Source: Candidatus Hydrogenedentota bacterium
GTDB taxonomy: Bacteria; Hydrogenedentota; Hydrogenedentia; Hydrogenedentales; CAITNO01
Direction: 5' to 3'
Assembly (NCBI GenBank): GCA_903893795.1
Contig: CAITNO010000055.1
Span: 1-64,000, forward strand
DNA length: 64,000 nt
Part shown: in pieces, positions 35,795 through 44,398 of the stretch
Layout of the letters: every line of letters starts with the position of its first letter
How positions within the stretch are numbered: the stretch's first letter is position 1
Program-made: the position numbers and the translations under genes
Notes under the pieces: generated by a model
What the model was told of the DNA's origin: nothing
Seen by the model: the letters and a program-made list of their open reading frames with translations, nothing else
Database searches by the model: none

Positions 35795-35822
35795 ATTTTA
35801 CCACGCTTTTACCCGAATGCAA
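35795..35822 (-). promoter_or_regulatory. Promoter-like pair, minus strand
   Basis: On the minus strand TTGCAT (35822-35817), 16-base spacer, TAAAAT (35800-35795). It would start RNA near 35789. Confidence 0.5.
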
Positions 35823-35967
35823 GCTGCCGGTGGAATTCCTTTTCAACCCGGCACCCAACCCGCTGTCAGGCCCCCACTTGACCCAAAACCATGGCAGCGC
35901 TGTGGAGAATTATCCCCTTGGCTATGGATACCGCAGGGGACCATTGCGCCCATTTCGAAAAAAAGTG

Positions 35968-35996
35968 TTGACATTCAGACTGGTTTGTGGTACAAA
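35968..35996 (+). promoter_or_regulatory. Promoter of the 188-residue secreted protein gene
   Basis: TTGACA 35968-35973, 17-base spacer, TACAAA 35991-35996. It gives a leader of about 105 bases that contains a CGGCCT-TTC-AGGCCG hairpin (36053-36067). Confidence 0.7.
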
Positions 35997-36108
35997 CTAG
36001 TTGAGCTTCGGAGGACCGGAGTTCGTAGAATTGAATTTGAAAATGCTGTTATCGGCCTTTCAGGCCGTGATTTACAGAATTCTCACAACGCAAGGAGGTG
36101 AAATACAA

Positions 36109-36675
36109 ATGAAGAAAATGAGTGTGGTATTGATCATGTTGGTGGGCAGCATCGCGTTCGCGAGTTCTCTGTCCATTCCGTGGTACGTTGACAACGCTCC
36201 GGTGAACACCGGTCTGCCCCCGACGGTTGATGGTGGCCTGTCCCTCATCTACCTGAAGAGCACAGTGGACCGCGTTCTGACGTGCGAAATCGGCTACTAC
36301 AACGCTGACGGTGCGTTCCTCGGCCCGCAGCCCCCGCTGAACACGTTCACGATCCAGCCGAAGGCGGCCCTTGGCTTCCGTCCGGTTGCTGACGACCCGA
36401 TCTCCGGGCTGACAAGCCCCTGGGGCGCGTCCGGTACGGCAGGTGGTCAGGAAGGTGCGGCCGGTGTGGCGGTTCCGAATCGTCCGCGCAGCGCCAATGC
36501 GAGCACGGTGATCCCGGGCACGACTGTTATCGACACCAAGAAAAATGGTTCGATCACGATCTCCTGGTTCGGCGTTGGCTCGGAAGCGACCGACCTGCAG
36601 GGTTCTCAGATGGCTTGGGCGAAGGGCGGCACGACCGTCGTCAGCTTCAGTCACTTGCTGCCTCCTGGAAAGTAA
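36109..36675 (+). CDS. Secreted protein, unknown, probably highly expressed
   Basis: 188 residues. Signal peptide MKKMSVVLIMLVGSIAFA cleaved before SSLSIPW. The mature part is rich in G, T, S, P and A with few charges and one cysteine; it reads as a beta-rich structural protein (TFTIQPKAALGFRPV, GSITISWFG). I recognise no family. Signs of strong expression: consensus promoter, nearly perfect Shine-Dalgarno AAGGAGGTG 8 bases before ATG 36109, a terminator with 8 Ts, and codon use shifted to GGT, GTT, CGT and CTG compared with the C-ending neighbours. It is a single-gene unit. A surface-layer, sheath or pseudopilus component is possible but unproven. Confidence 0.75.
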   Translation: MKKMSVVLIMLVGSIAFASSLSIPWYVDNAPVNTGLPPTVDGGLSLIYLKSTVDRVLTCEIGYYNADGAFLGPQPPLNTFTIQPKAALGFRPVADDPISGLTSPWGASGTAGGQEGAAGVAVPNRPRSANASTVIPGTTVIDTKKNGSITISWFGVGSEATDLQGSQMAWAKGGTTVVSFSHLLPPGK

Positions 36676-36708
36676 TTTCCTAGCAGACTCGGAATTATTA
36701 ACGATATT

Positions 36709-36751
36709 GAGGCGGGAATGTCGAAATGACATGCCCGCCTCAGTTTTTTTT
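36709..36751 (+). terminator. Strong terminator after the 188-residue secreted protein
   Basis: GAGGCGGG (36709-36716) pairs with CCCGCCTC (36734-36741), with an inner ATGTC/GACAT stem, then T8 (36744-36751). Confidence 0.92.
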
Positions 36752-37116
36752 GTGCCGTAAGCGTCCGGTGAACGCCATATAGGGTTTCTTCGCTTCGGGT
36801 GCGGAGATCTGAAATCTGAGATTTGGGAAAGCAGATCCAGGAAGGGGACGGCAGACAGGAATGTCCACCCCACATTGATGAGAATCTTCGTGTCTTGCGG
36901 TGATTTTGAGACGTGGAAGCACAGAAAAAGTCACGGGTGCCACATTCGGAGCCGCCTCACACCTTTAATTAATCCTGTTCATCCTGTTTGTCCATGTCAA
37001 AACGCTCCCATGCCTTTATCCGTGTGGTTCAGTGAATTCCGTGGTTCAGCACTTTCCTGAATCATGGTTGCGGCCAACGACCGTGCCAAATTCGGACATT
37101 GCTGAATCTCAGCCCC
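36752..37116. repeat. Intergenic run of degenerate word repeats
   Basis: 365 bases without a gene. It contains phrases such as TCTGAAATCTGAGATTTGGG (36808-36827), AATCCTGTTCATCCTGTTTG (36970-36989) and GTGGTTCAGTGAATTCCGTG (37024-37043), which recur as intergenic filler in Planctomycetota-like genomes. No promoter or hairpin stands out. Confidence 0.4.
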
Positions 37117-40100
37117 CTAAGAGTGGTGGAAGTGGCGCGGCTCCGATGATTGCCGTTCCCGCCCCCGCCCTGCGCCCCACACCCCGGCAAGAGCCACCAC
37201 TACGGCCACGGCAACAAGCCCCGCACCCCCCGCAACAGGCAGATAACTCTGCACCTGCAGCCGGGCCTGCGGTGATTCGATGGTTTCATGCGCATCGGTC
37301 ACCTCGCAGTAGTACAGGCCTGCGTCCCTGTTGCCTGCATGCGCAATATCGAGGGCCGGGTAGACCTCGTCGCTCAGGGCCGACCAGGCCTTCGCCCCGT
37401 CCTCAATATACCACTGGAAGCTTCGTGCGCCCGTGCCACCGGAAACTTCCACCGAAAAGCCGCAGGGGTTGCCCATATCCACCACTGTCAGCGCTGGGGG
37501 CACTGCCGTAAAGCGCAGGTGCGACAACGCATAGTCCGTGGCTGAAACCATCCCGGCCGCCAGCGGCCATCCCGCCCCGTCCTGCACCGCGCCGCCGATG
37601 TTTACGGCCAAGCCAAGGGGACCGTCCACCGTGCCGCTCTTCACCGTCACGGTATAGTCGGCGCCCGTGCCCGTGACCGACAACACACTGGTCCCGGAAA
37701 TCCCTGTGGCGCTGAACCCCGTAAAGGGTGCGGTTGTGGGCACGCCCGTAACCGGCTCGCTGAAAGTGACGCCAAAGCGCACGGTCGGCGCGTTTGTAAG
37801 CGCTGCATCCAGCAGGGTCACAGAGGTGACCGTCGGTGCCGTATAGTCAAGCCTGTACGCTTCGCCCGTGGCGTTGCCCGCGGACAGCGCATTGCCGGGA
37901 AGGTCCTGAATGTTCCCAACAGTCAGCGCATCTATGGCAACCGTTCCCCCGGTGTTCCCCGTGTCCACCTCGACCTCATAGCGGCTTGCATCGCCCGCCA
38001 CCGGGGTGACCGAAAGGATGGTTGCGCCCGGCATACTGCCGGGCCGCAAGGCGAAGTCGCTAAATGGCGAGGCCAGTCTCACACCGGTCACGGCCTCCGA
38101 ATAGCGCACCAGGAAACGCACTGTGGCCGTCCGCGCCGGATTGGGTCCATCAGGCGTGACCGAAGCCACATACGGCGCCTGCCCGTCCTGGGTCGACATC
38201 ACCGGCGCGGACCAGGAACTCTCCACCCGGCGGTCCGCTTCGGCCTGCCAGGTGACACCCCAGTCCAGCAGCGCCGGACTGACCGCCGTGTTGGTGGTGG
38301 TCAAATGGGCCCGCAACCGCACCGGCGTGACCGTCAACAGACGCAGGTCCGCCCCCGGCGCAAGACCGCTCCAGCCGGCAATGGGCATGCTGCCCGATTC
38401 GGGAAGAATATCCACCGACACCGCCGTGCCGGCGGGTGTACTGGCCCCATAGTTCAGCGTCCGCCAGCCTATCCACGATGCGGGCGCGATGACCGGTGAA
38501 ACAAGGTCGCCCGCCGGCAGGTAGGGAGCCGCGCTGGCGGTGGTCACCTGCATGTAGTAGCAATACCCCGACGCGCCCACGTTGGGATAGGCCGCGCTCA
38601 GGGAAGTCTCACCGGGACAGGCCGTTGACTGCACGCGCCCGGTATGGCTTCCAAAAGACACGCTGGCAGTGGACAGGGTGTCTTTGTACGAAGTGGCCGT
38701 GCCCGACCAGGAAAGTCCCAGGGCGTAATACTTCCCGGGCGTGAGCGCCATCGACAGACCTGCCACCGACAGAAAACCGATGCCGGCATCCACCGCCTCA
38801 ATCTTGCTGTACACCTTCGCGTTCGTCCATCCGGTGAAATCGAAATTGGACTCCCCCTCATAAACCGCGAATTCCACATTCATGGCACTGTCCCGCGACA
38901 GGAACATGGAAAACCCGGTCAGCCGCACCGCCTGCGTGGGCTTGAAAACGTTGAAGCGTCCCGTGTTTGCCGCGACACCTTTCAGGTCCTCCCGAGCCCC
39001 GCCCACCGTGTTCGTGGTTACGACCGGTCCCTGCAAAGCCACCTTGCCATCCCCGTACAGCGCCGTGCCCGAGCGGGCGTCCGATGCAAACTCCGCGTCA
39101 TCGGTTTGGCTCCACGAGGCCTCGTCTCCGGGCAGCGACCGCGCGGCGCGGACCCGGTAATACTGCGCGATGTCCCACAGTCCGACAAAGTGCTGGCTCG
39201 TGGATGGAATCCATCCGCTGGCCTGAAAAATGGCGCTGAAATCGGCGGCTTGGGAACACTCCACATAATAGCTGTCCGCCTGCGCCACGCCGGACCACGA
39301 GACCGTGTTCGAGGTGCCCGGCGAAAGGGTCGGTTCGGCATTCATCACCGGCGCGTCCGGCACAATGGAAATACGATAGTCCTCCACCTCGCCGTCCGCC
39401 GCAGCGCCCAACCAGGACAGACCGCCTGCGGTGCTCAACCGGAACCGGGCAAACATCCGGTCGGACACCACCGCCCCCGCAGGGACATTTACAGCGAGGT
39501 CATTGTTTCCCGTGGCCAAAGGCAGGCTGTTAAACACCTGTTCCCCCGCGTCCGCCCAGGAGCCATTCTCGTTGAAATCAATCCACCCGTCCAGCTTGGC
39601 GGCCGTCGAGGCAAACACGCGCACCGAGGCAGCCTGCCCCGGAATGAGCGGACTGACAAAGACCACGCCGTCCTCGTCCGCGCCGTCACCAGAGGCGTCG
39701 GCCGACGGCTGGCCGTCGGCCGTCACATCCCGCGTGGCGCCCAGCATCGGACCGATGGCTGCATGCCGCGCTCCGTTGTCCGCCAGCAGCGTCGGATAGG
39801 GCGCGGGCGCGTCACCGAAATCGCAATTCAGCGGCGACGCCTCATAAACGGAAACGGCGTCAATGCCCAACCCCGAATTGCCCGAACTGCTCACCACCTG
39901 CCCGTCGCCGTAGTGGTTGAAGCGGATTTGGAAACTGGAACTGTAACTGATGCCCCAGGTGACCAGCGCGGCATCCAGCGACAGGTTGAACTGCGTGTAA
40001 GACCGCGTAAGCCCGTCGCTCTCCGTCAGATTCATCAGCGGATACCAGGTCACGCCGTCGGGGCTGATGACCACCCCGTCAAAATTCTTTGACCCCGTGT

Positions 40101-40494
40101 AGGGTGCCCACGGCGTCAGCGGGTTTGGGGAGTCCGCAAAGGATTTGGCAAAGAATGCGAGGTGGACGTTGCTCTTTCCTGCAAGGTCCACTGTCAGCGT
40201 TACCTCATTGCGGTTGCTGGTCCCCACGACGCTCGAATCCAGCACCATATGATAGGTCCCGGACGGCGGACCGCAGGTGCTCAACAAACGGTACCACCAG
40301 CTCCCCGTCATGGGATAAGGATTGGCTGCCGTGCCCGAAGTGGTCCACCAGGGACCGAGCACCGGATAGTCGAAGTCGTCGAAAAAGGGAAGGGTTGCAA
40401 CAGCCCCCCACGCCGCAACCGGCACCAGTATCATGCCGACCGCAGCCAGCGCGCAGCACCAGCTCCGCATTCCTCTCAGCCCCAAAGGAATCAT
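37117..40494 (-). CDS. Large exported surface protein with GEVED and Ig-like domains and C-terminal anchor
   Basis: 1125 residues from ATG 40494 (GAGGGG just upstream); MRSWCCALAAVGMILVPVAA supplies the signal peptide. A concanavalin-like N-terminal domain (FFDDFDYPVLGPWW) is followed by the GEVED-type domain DFGDAPAPYPT ... DGEVEDYRISI. Fibronectin-like repeats, two bacterial Ig-like modules built around VRFLVRYSEAVTGV and VRFGVTFSEPVTGV, and a last Ig-like domain with two cysteines come next. It ends LPVAGGAGLVAVAVVVAL plus GAGRGRERQ, a tail like that of the C1A protease at 29284. It is likely surface-attached or released, adhesive or structural. No enzymatic domain is visible. It is convergent with the 36109 gene. 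Confidence 0.82.
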   Translation of the reverse strand: MIPLGLRGMRSWCCALAAVGMILVPVAAWGAVATLPFFDDFDYPVLGPWWTTSGTAANPYPMTGSWWYRLLSTCGPPSGTYHMVLDSSVVGTSNRNEVTLTVDLAGKSNVHLAFFAKSFADSPNPLTPWAPYTGSKNFDGVVISPDGVTWYPLMNLTESDGLTRSYTQFNLSLDAALVTWGISYSSSFQIRFNHYGDGQVVSSSGNSGLGIDAVSVYEASPLNCDFGDAPAPYPTLLADNGARHAAIGPMLGATRDVTADGQPSADASGDGADEDGVVFVSPLIPGQAASVRVFASTAAKLDGWIDFNENGSWADAGEQVFNSLPLATGNNDLAVNVPAGAVVSDRMFARFRLSTAGGLSWLGAAADGEVEDYRISIVPDAPVMNAEPTLSPGTSNTVSWSGVAQADSYYVECSQAADFSAIFQASGWIPSTSQHFVGLWDIAQYYRVRAARSLPGDEASWSQTDDAEFASDARSGTALYGDGKVALQGPVVTTNTVGGAREDLKGVAANTGRFNVFKPTQAVRLTGFSMFLSRDSAMNVEFAVYEGESNFDFTGWTNAKVYSKIEAVDAGIGFLSVAGLSMALTPGKYYALGLSWSGTATSYKDTLSTASVSFGSHTGRVQSTACPGETSLSAAYPNVGASGYCYYMQVTTASAAPYLPAGDLVSPVIAPASWIGWRTLNYGASTPAGTAVSVDILPESGSMPIAGWSGLAPGADLRLLTVTPVRLRAHLTTTNTAVSPALLDWGVTWQAEADRRVESSWSAPVMSTQDGQAPYVASVTPDGPNPARTATVRFLVRYSEAVTGVRLASPFSDFALRPGSMPGATILSVTPVAGDASRYEVEVDTGNTGGTVAIDALTVGNIQDLPGNALSAGNATGEAYRLDYTAPTVTSVTLLDAALTNAPTVRFGVTFSEPVTGVPTTAPFTGFSATGISGTSVLSVTGTGADYTVTVKSGTVDGPLGLAVNIGGAVQDGAGWPLAAGMVSATDYALSHLRFTAVPPALTVVDMGNPCGFSVEVSGGTGARSFQWYIEDGAKAWSALSDEVYPALDIAHAGNRDAGLYYCEVTDAHETIESPQARLQVQSYLPVAGGAGLVAVAVVVALAGVWGAGRGRERQSSEPRHFHHS

Positions 40495-40677
40495 CCAAGA
40501 CCCCTCATCCAAAGTGATCCGTTCGCCCTCAGTGCCGCCGTCCCAGACGTCCATCAAGCCGCATGAGTCACGGCGCGTTTCCATTGTTATGAAAAATATA
40601 GCACGGCACTCACCGGAGTCACAATCTGCAGGATCTGGGACCAAACGAGGTCGGCCACGGAACCGAAACGCCCACCT

Positions 40678-40709
40678 GTTGTGGCATGGTCTCCGGACCA
40701 TGCCACAAC
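40678..40709. repeat. 14-bp perfect hairpin GTTGTGGCATGGTC
   Basis: Arms 40678-40691 and 40696-40709, loop TCCG. The GTGGCatGGTC-TCC-GACCatGCCAC pattern occurs as a dispersed repeat in related genomes. It is not followed by a T-run. Confidence 0.75.
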
Positions 40710-40717
40710 GAAGAGAA

Positions 40718-40745
40718 CAGAGGCCCTTCATGTGAAGGGCCTCTG
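40718..40745 (-). terminator. 13-bp hairpin, terminator of the C25-like protease gene
   Basis: CAGAGGCCCTTCA (40718-40730) pairs with TGAAGGGCCTCTG (40733-40745). On the minus strand TTCTCTTC follows. It lies about 75 bases beyond the stop of the 40818-43769 gene. Confidence 0.75.
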
Positions 40746-40817
40746 CAAAGGATGCCGGGATGTTTACAGCGCTTTATGGGTTCTGCGCAACACCCCAAGG
40801 GTTGCCATGTCTGGATG

Positions 40818-43769
40818 TCACAGGCCCGCCTGCTCCACGGTGGCCGGGAGGGTGACGGGCAGGGCGTCGGGGTGGGTTGCCACAAGCTGGAGCGGGCTGC
40901 CGACGGCGACGGTGGAGGCATAGCGCGTGGTCAGCATTTGCAGGGTGGCCACGCCATTCTGGACGATGCCGCGACCCACGGGAATCTGTTGCGCGTTTGC
41001 CCCGCTGAGATAGGCCGTTATCGTCACGCCGTCCGTGGGATAGTTTATGGTTACCTGCCCGGCTTGCAGCAGCGACACTTTCACCCCGGTCGTGATGAGC
41101 GTCATGGGCGGTTTCTGCATGCGGATGCGCAGCGACGGGTCGCCGAAGATGTGGTAGAGGTGATTGTGCGTCCGGGCATCGTTTGCATTGCACGAACCGA
41201 CCACCCATCCCTGGCCGTACCAGAACACATCGGCGAGCCGCATCTTGGTGGTGGTTCCAAAATGCTTGATGGCGTTGGCATAGCCTTCGGTGAGATGGCC
41301 GTTGACGTAGATGTACGTTTCCCGCGGGGCGGCGATGATGCTCACCGCACCGCGCCGGTCGGCACGGATCAGGTCTTCGGCAAAGCAGGGGTTGTTGGTG
41401 ATGGGGCTGCAGGACGGCTTGAGTTCAAGGTCATAGAACCCGGAATCGCAGGTGGTGCTGAAGACCACGGGCAGCGGTTTGTCCTGCGCGAGCGCGTCCG
41501 CATCCCAGTAGCCGAAGGGGGTTCCCCACCAGCCCGGTCCGTTGCACCAGCCGTGCGAATTGTAAAAGACGAAAATGCGCCCTTCATTCCACGCTGTCGT
41601 CAGGTCGGCCGTTGCGGCGGTGGCGTACTCATGGCCGGGCGGGTTGCTGCCTAGGGCCGCCGGAAGCGCGCTTCCGTCACAAAAAGACCGGGGCGCCGTG
41701 TCAGCGGTGTAGGCCGGCCTGGGCGGGGTGGTGGTTGCGTCGCCGGCATCCACCGATTCGATATAGAGGCGCTGCACGTTGAATCCCTTGGATTCCAGCA
41801 CTCCTTTGGCCGTCTCCAGCGGCTTCAGGAAAGGCTGCTGTTCCACGCCCTGCAACAGCGGGGGGTTGAAGTCGACCAGTCCCGGAAAGCCGTAGAGCGG
41901 CGGCTGGCAGCATTCGAAATCGGTGCACAGGGTGACATGCTTGTAGAAATCGGCCGACGAGGTGGGATACTTTTCATAATTGATAATCTTGTTGACCGCC
42001 GCGTCCGCCTCGGTGGTTTCGTTTACGGGCAGGCGCCCCACGGCCCAGTCGGACAGGGACAGGCTTGCCGGATCCCCGAGCGTGGAGTAGGCGAAGTCCG
42101 AAGGCGGCCAGGGTTCGCCCCCCGGTCCCGTGCCTTTCCCGCCAATGAAATAGTACGGTGCGATGTAGTTCACGTCGCCTACGAGCAGCACGTAGGAGAA
42201 CTTTATCTGGCTGTTGTTCCAGTAGTTCACAATCAGCGTGCGGATGGCGTCCGACGTGGGCATCGCGCCGTCGAGCCCGACCTGGACCACATTGGTGATG
42301 ATCCCGCTGTTCGTCTTAAATTGCGCCAGCCTGTTGGCCGAATCCAGAAACTTGGTGTGCGTGACTATCAGCAGTTCGGCGCCTTCCTTGCTGCCCCTGA
42401 AGGGTTTCGGCAGAATGCTTCCCAGCAGGCCCGCATTGAGCAACAGGTCGTTCTGCACCGCCTGCAACGGCTCAAATAGGTTTGAGGGGTCATAGGTTCC
42501 GTATTGCCCCTTGTCTCCGGTGAACTTGAGCTGCACGTTGGTCGACCTGAAAAGATGCAGTGTGTTCGTCGCGGGATTGAATTGTGCCGCAGGCACCTCC
42601 AGGCGCACGAAGTGCAGGCCGCGCACGCTTCCCAGGTCCGTAAGGGTCGCCGTGCTCTGCGGGTAGAGCGTGTCTTGGGCGTAGAAGTTTTCATCCTTGG
42701 TGAAAGGCAGCGGCGATATGTCATGGATGAGTCCGTCCGGGTGGGCCTGGGCGATGCCGGGCTCCTGGGTCGGCAGCGGGTTCAGCAGGATTTGCTCCGC
42801 CTCATCGACCGTCACGGTGGGTTCCACCGTGGCGCCGTCCGGAACCGCGACCAGCCGCGTCACCACGGGAATGGTGGGCAACCCCACATCCGTTGTGCCC
42901 GCGCCGACCCCCGGCAGTTGCAGGGCCGTAAAGACCTCGCCGTTGCCCTGGGCAGTGAACAGTTTCGGTTCGCCGAAACTGAAGGTCGCCTCCACCTGTT
43001 CCAGATTCGACGTTTGCGGATTCAGGTCCGTTGCGGCCTCCGCGCCTATCCGCGCACCGTCCGGGCACAGGTTCTTGGCGGATGCTGTCGAAAGCATGTC
43101 ATACCGGAGCATGCGGCCCGAGTTGTATAAAATCTCCGCAACGGACTTGGACGCGTCGTGGCGCAACCCCTGAAGGGCGGCGAGGTAGGTCTTGGCCGCG
43201 TCGGCGGCCCCGCAGATATCGCCGGCGCGGTACAGCCCGTCAATCTGCGCCAGGTCATCTTCCAGCGCCGCTTTCGTCGGGTCGTCAAAGACGGTGCCTG
43301 GGAAAGTGGACACGCTGGTTTGCAGGTCGGCGATGGTCGCAAGCACACCCGCCTGGGCCAGGGCGCTCGTTGGTCTGGCCGAGGCCTGCACCCCCGCCGA
43401 GTACTTGCGGCTGCCGTTGTAGGAGAATGCCGTGTAGTGGTAGGCCTGTCCGTTGTTCAGGTTGGCGTCGGTGAAGGTCGCGCCGTTGCCGTCGTAGGCG
43501 GTGGTGCCGTCCGTGTCAGAGGTCGGCGCCGTTCCCGTCTTTCGCTGGATCTTGACCCCGCTGAAATTGGCATCCGATGGAAGCGTCCACGTCAGCACAA
43601 CCTGCTTGTCTCCCGCAGTGGCAGTGAAATTGGACACATCGCCCGGCGGTGTTGTGTTGGCACAACCCGCCAGGACAAGTACGAACGCGAAGACACCCAG
43701 TAAAGCGGCCGCCTGGCCGCTTTGGGAAAACCTGGTCGTCAATGAGTCAAAACAAAAGCGTCTTTTCAT
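40818..43769 (-). CDS. Gingipain-like (peptidase C25) exported lipoprotein protease
   Basis: 983 residues. The N-terminus has a hydrophobic segment ending in a lipobox (LVLAGCA), so it is probably a lipoprotein. A fibronectin type III domain (VVLTWTLPSDANFSGVKIQR) follows. The C25 catalytic region contains LLIVTHTKFLD, YVLLVGDVNYIAPYYF, WAVGRLPV, His739 in FYNSHGW and Cys774 in STTCDSGFY, the expected dyad. YHIFGDPSLRIR ends the domain as in gingipains. ATG 43769 is preceded by AAGGAGCC. Unlike Porphyromonas gingipains it lacks a type IX secretion-type tail that I can recognise; it ends shortly after an all-beta segment. Confidence 0.87.
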   Translation of the reverse strand: MKRRFCFDSLTTRFSQSGQAAALLGVFAFVLVLAGCANTTPPGDVSNFTATAGDKQVVLTWTLPSDANFSGVKIQRKTGTAPTSDTDGTTAYDGNGATFTDANLNNGQAYHYTAFSYNGSRKYSAGVQASARPTSALAQAGVLATIADLQTSVSTFPGTVFDDPTKAALEDDLAQIDGLYRAGDICGAADAAKTYLAALQGLRHDASKSVAEILYNSGRMLRYDMLSTASAKNLCPDGARIGAEAATDLNPQTSNLEQVEATFSFGEPKLFTAQGNGEVFTALQLPGVGAGTTDVGLPTIPVVTRLVAVPDGATVEPTVTVDEAEQILLNPLPTQEPGIAQAHPDGLIHDISPLPFTKDENFYAQDTLYPQSTATLTDLGSVRGLHFVRLEVPAAQFNPATNTLHLFRSTNVQLKFTGDKGQYGTYDPSNLFEPLQAVQNDLLLNAGLLGSILPKPFRGSKEGAELLIVTHTKFLDSANRLAQFKTNSGIITNVVQVGLDGAMPTSDAIRTLIVNYWNNSQIKFSYVLLVGDVNYIAPYYFIGGKGTGPGGEPWPPSDFAYSTLGDPASLSLSDWAVGRLPVNETTEADAAVNKIINYEKYPTSSADFYKHVTLCTDFECCQPPLYGFPGLVDFNPPLLQGVEQQPFLKPLETAKGVLESKGFNVQRLYIESVDAGDATTTPPRPAYTADTAPRSFCDGSALPAALGSNPPGHEYATAATADLTTAWNEGRIFVFYNSHGWCNGPGWWGTPFGYWDADALAQDKPLPVVFSTTCDSGFYDLELKPSCSPITNNPCFAEDLIRADRRGAVSIIAAPRETYIYVNGHLTEGYANAIKHFGTTTKMRLADVFWYGQGWVVGSCNANDARTHNHLYHIFGDPSLRIRMQKPPMTLITTGVKVSLLQAGQVTINYPTDGVTITAYLSGANAQQIPVGRGIVQNGVATLQMLTTRYASTVAVGSPLQLVATHPDALPVTLPATVEQAGL

Positions 43770-44341
43770 TGTAAAGGCTCCTTAAGGAGTTGGATGGCTG
43801 CCCGTTCCCTCGGGAACTCAGGCTCGAAGTGCGGAACCATGGGTTGTTTCGGCCGATCGGCCTGATAGATTCGCATCTGGCTAAGTTGCTCCCCCCCGCA
43901 AGATAAACCCTCGTTATGCGCGGGCTATGCCTCTCTTCGTGTACTTCCTTTTCCTCCTTTGCAGGTTCAAGTTGCGACGGCCACCAGAAACGATAACAAG
44001 CATGATTAAGTTAAAAGCATACTCGGGCTGCTAAGCTTTTGGCATCAGTAAACAACCCCCATCTTTAAGGGGCGTGCGCGAAAGAACTGCTGTGACGCGG
44101 CCTTTTCCTCGGCGCTACTCTGGTCCAATGCAGTTCAAGAATGAGATGCTGGAATAGCTACGCGCTTCGACATCGGGCATTCTCATTCTCCTCATTGAAG
44201 CCTGTCCGCACGTTTACCACAGGTCAGTGTAAAGAGGCTTTCGCAAGGCCTTTGCGAATTACTGTAAAGAAGCAACGAGACCCCCTTTGAGAGTATTCCC
44301 GCGCCGGTGTGAAGAGTCGGTGGACTGCAGGGCAATAGAAA
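43770..44341. other. 570-base intergenic region, no gene seen
   Basis: It contains the CTCCTTAAGGAG palindrome (43778-43789) that includes the ribosome-binding site of the C25 gene, and a 7-bp hairpin TTCGCAA-GGCCT-TTGCGAA (44241-44259). Base composition is less GC-rich than the genes. No promoter pair for the minus-strand gene was convincing. Confidence 0.5.
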
Positions 44342-44381
44342 CGCCCCGGCGCAGGTCCGTTTTGGACCTGGCGCCGGGGCG
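44342..44381 (-). terminator. Very long GC-rich terminator of the ceramidase-like gene
   Basis: CGCCCCGGCGCAGGTCC (44342-44358) pairs with 44364-44381 with one bulged base. The minus strand continues TTTCT. It lies 18 bases past the stop of the 44399-46114 gene. Confidence 0.88.
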
Positions 44382-44398
44382 CGCTGGCGGAAAAGGAA

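Larger units (their letters stand above)
35094..36108. other. 1-kb region without a convincing gene; contains candidate structured RNA and the promoter of the 36109 gene
   Basis: Open frames here (for example 35466-36101 plus, 35254-35616 minus) have no recognisable domains and no ribosome-binding sites, and the minus one runs through a terminator. The recognisable contents are the minus-strand promoter-hairpins-terminator interval (35285-35790) and the plus-strand promoter at 35968, both listed separately. Confidence 0.6.
40495..40817. other. 323-base intergenic region with two long perfect hairpins
   Basis: It separates two minus-strand genes. Besides the two hairpins listed below, nothing gene-like is seen; no clear promoter for the 40494 gene was found. 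Confidence 0.5.

Noticed and set aside
37032..37511. Plus-strand ORF of 159 codons overlapping the end of the GEVED protein gene
   Set aside because: Antisense shadow of a well-supported protein with an anchor tail; begins in degenerate intergenic DNA.
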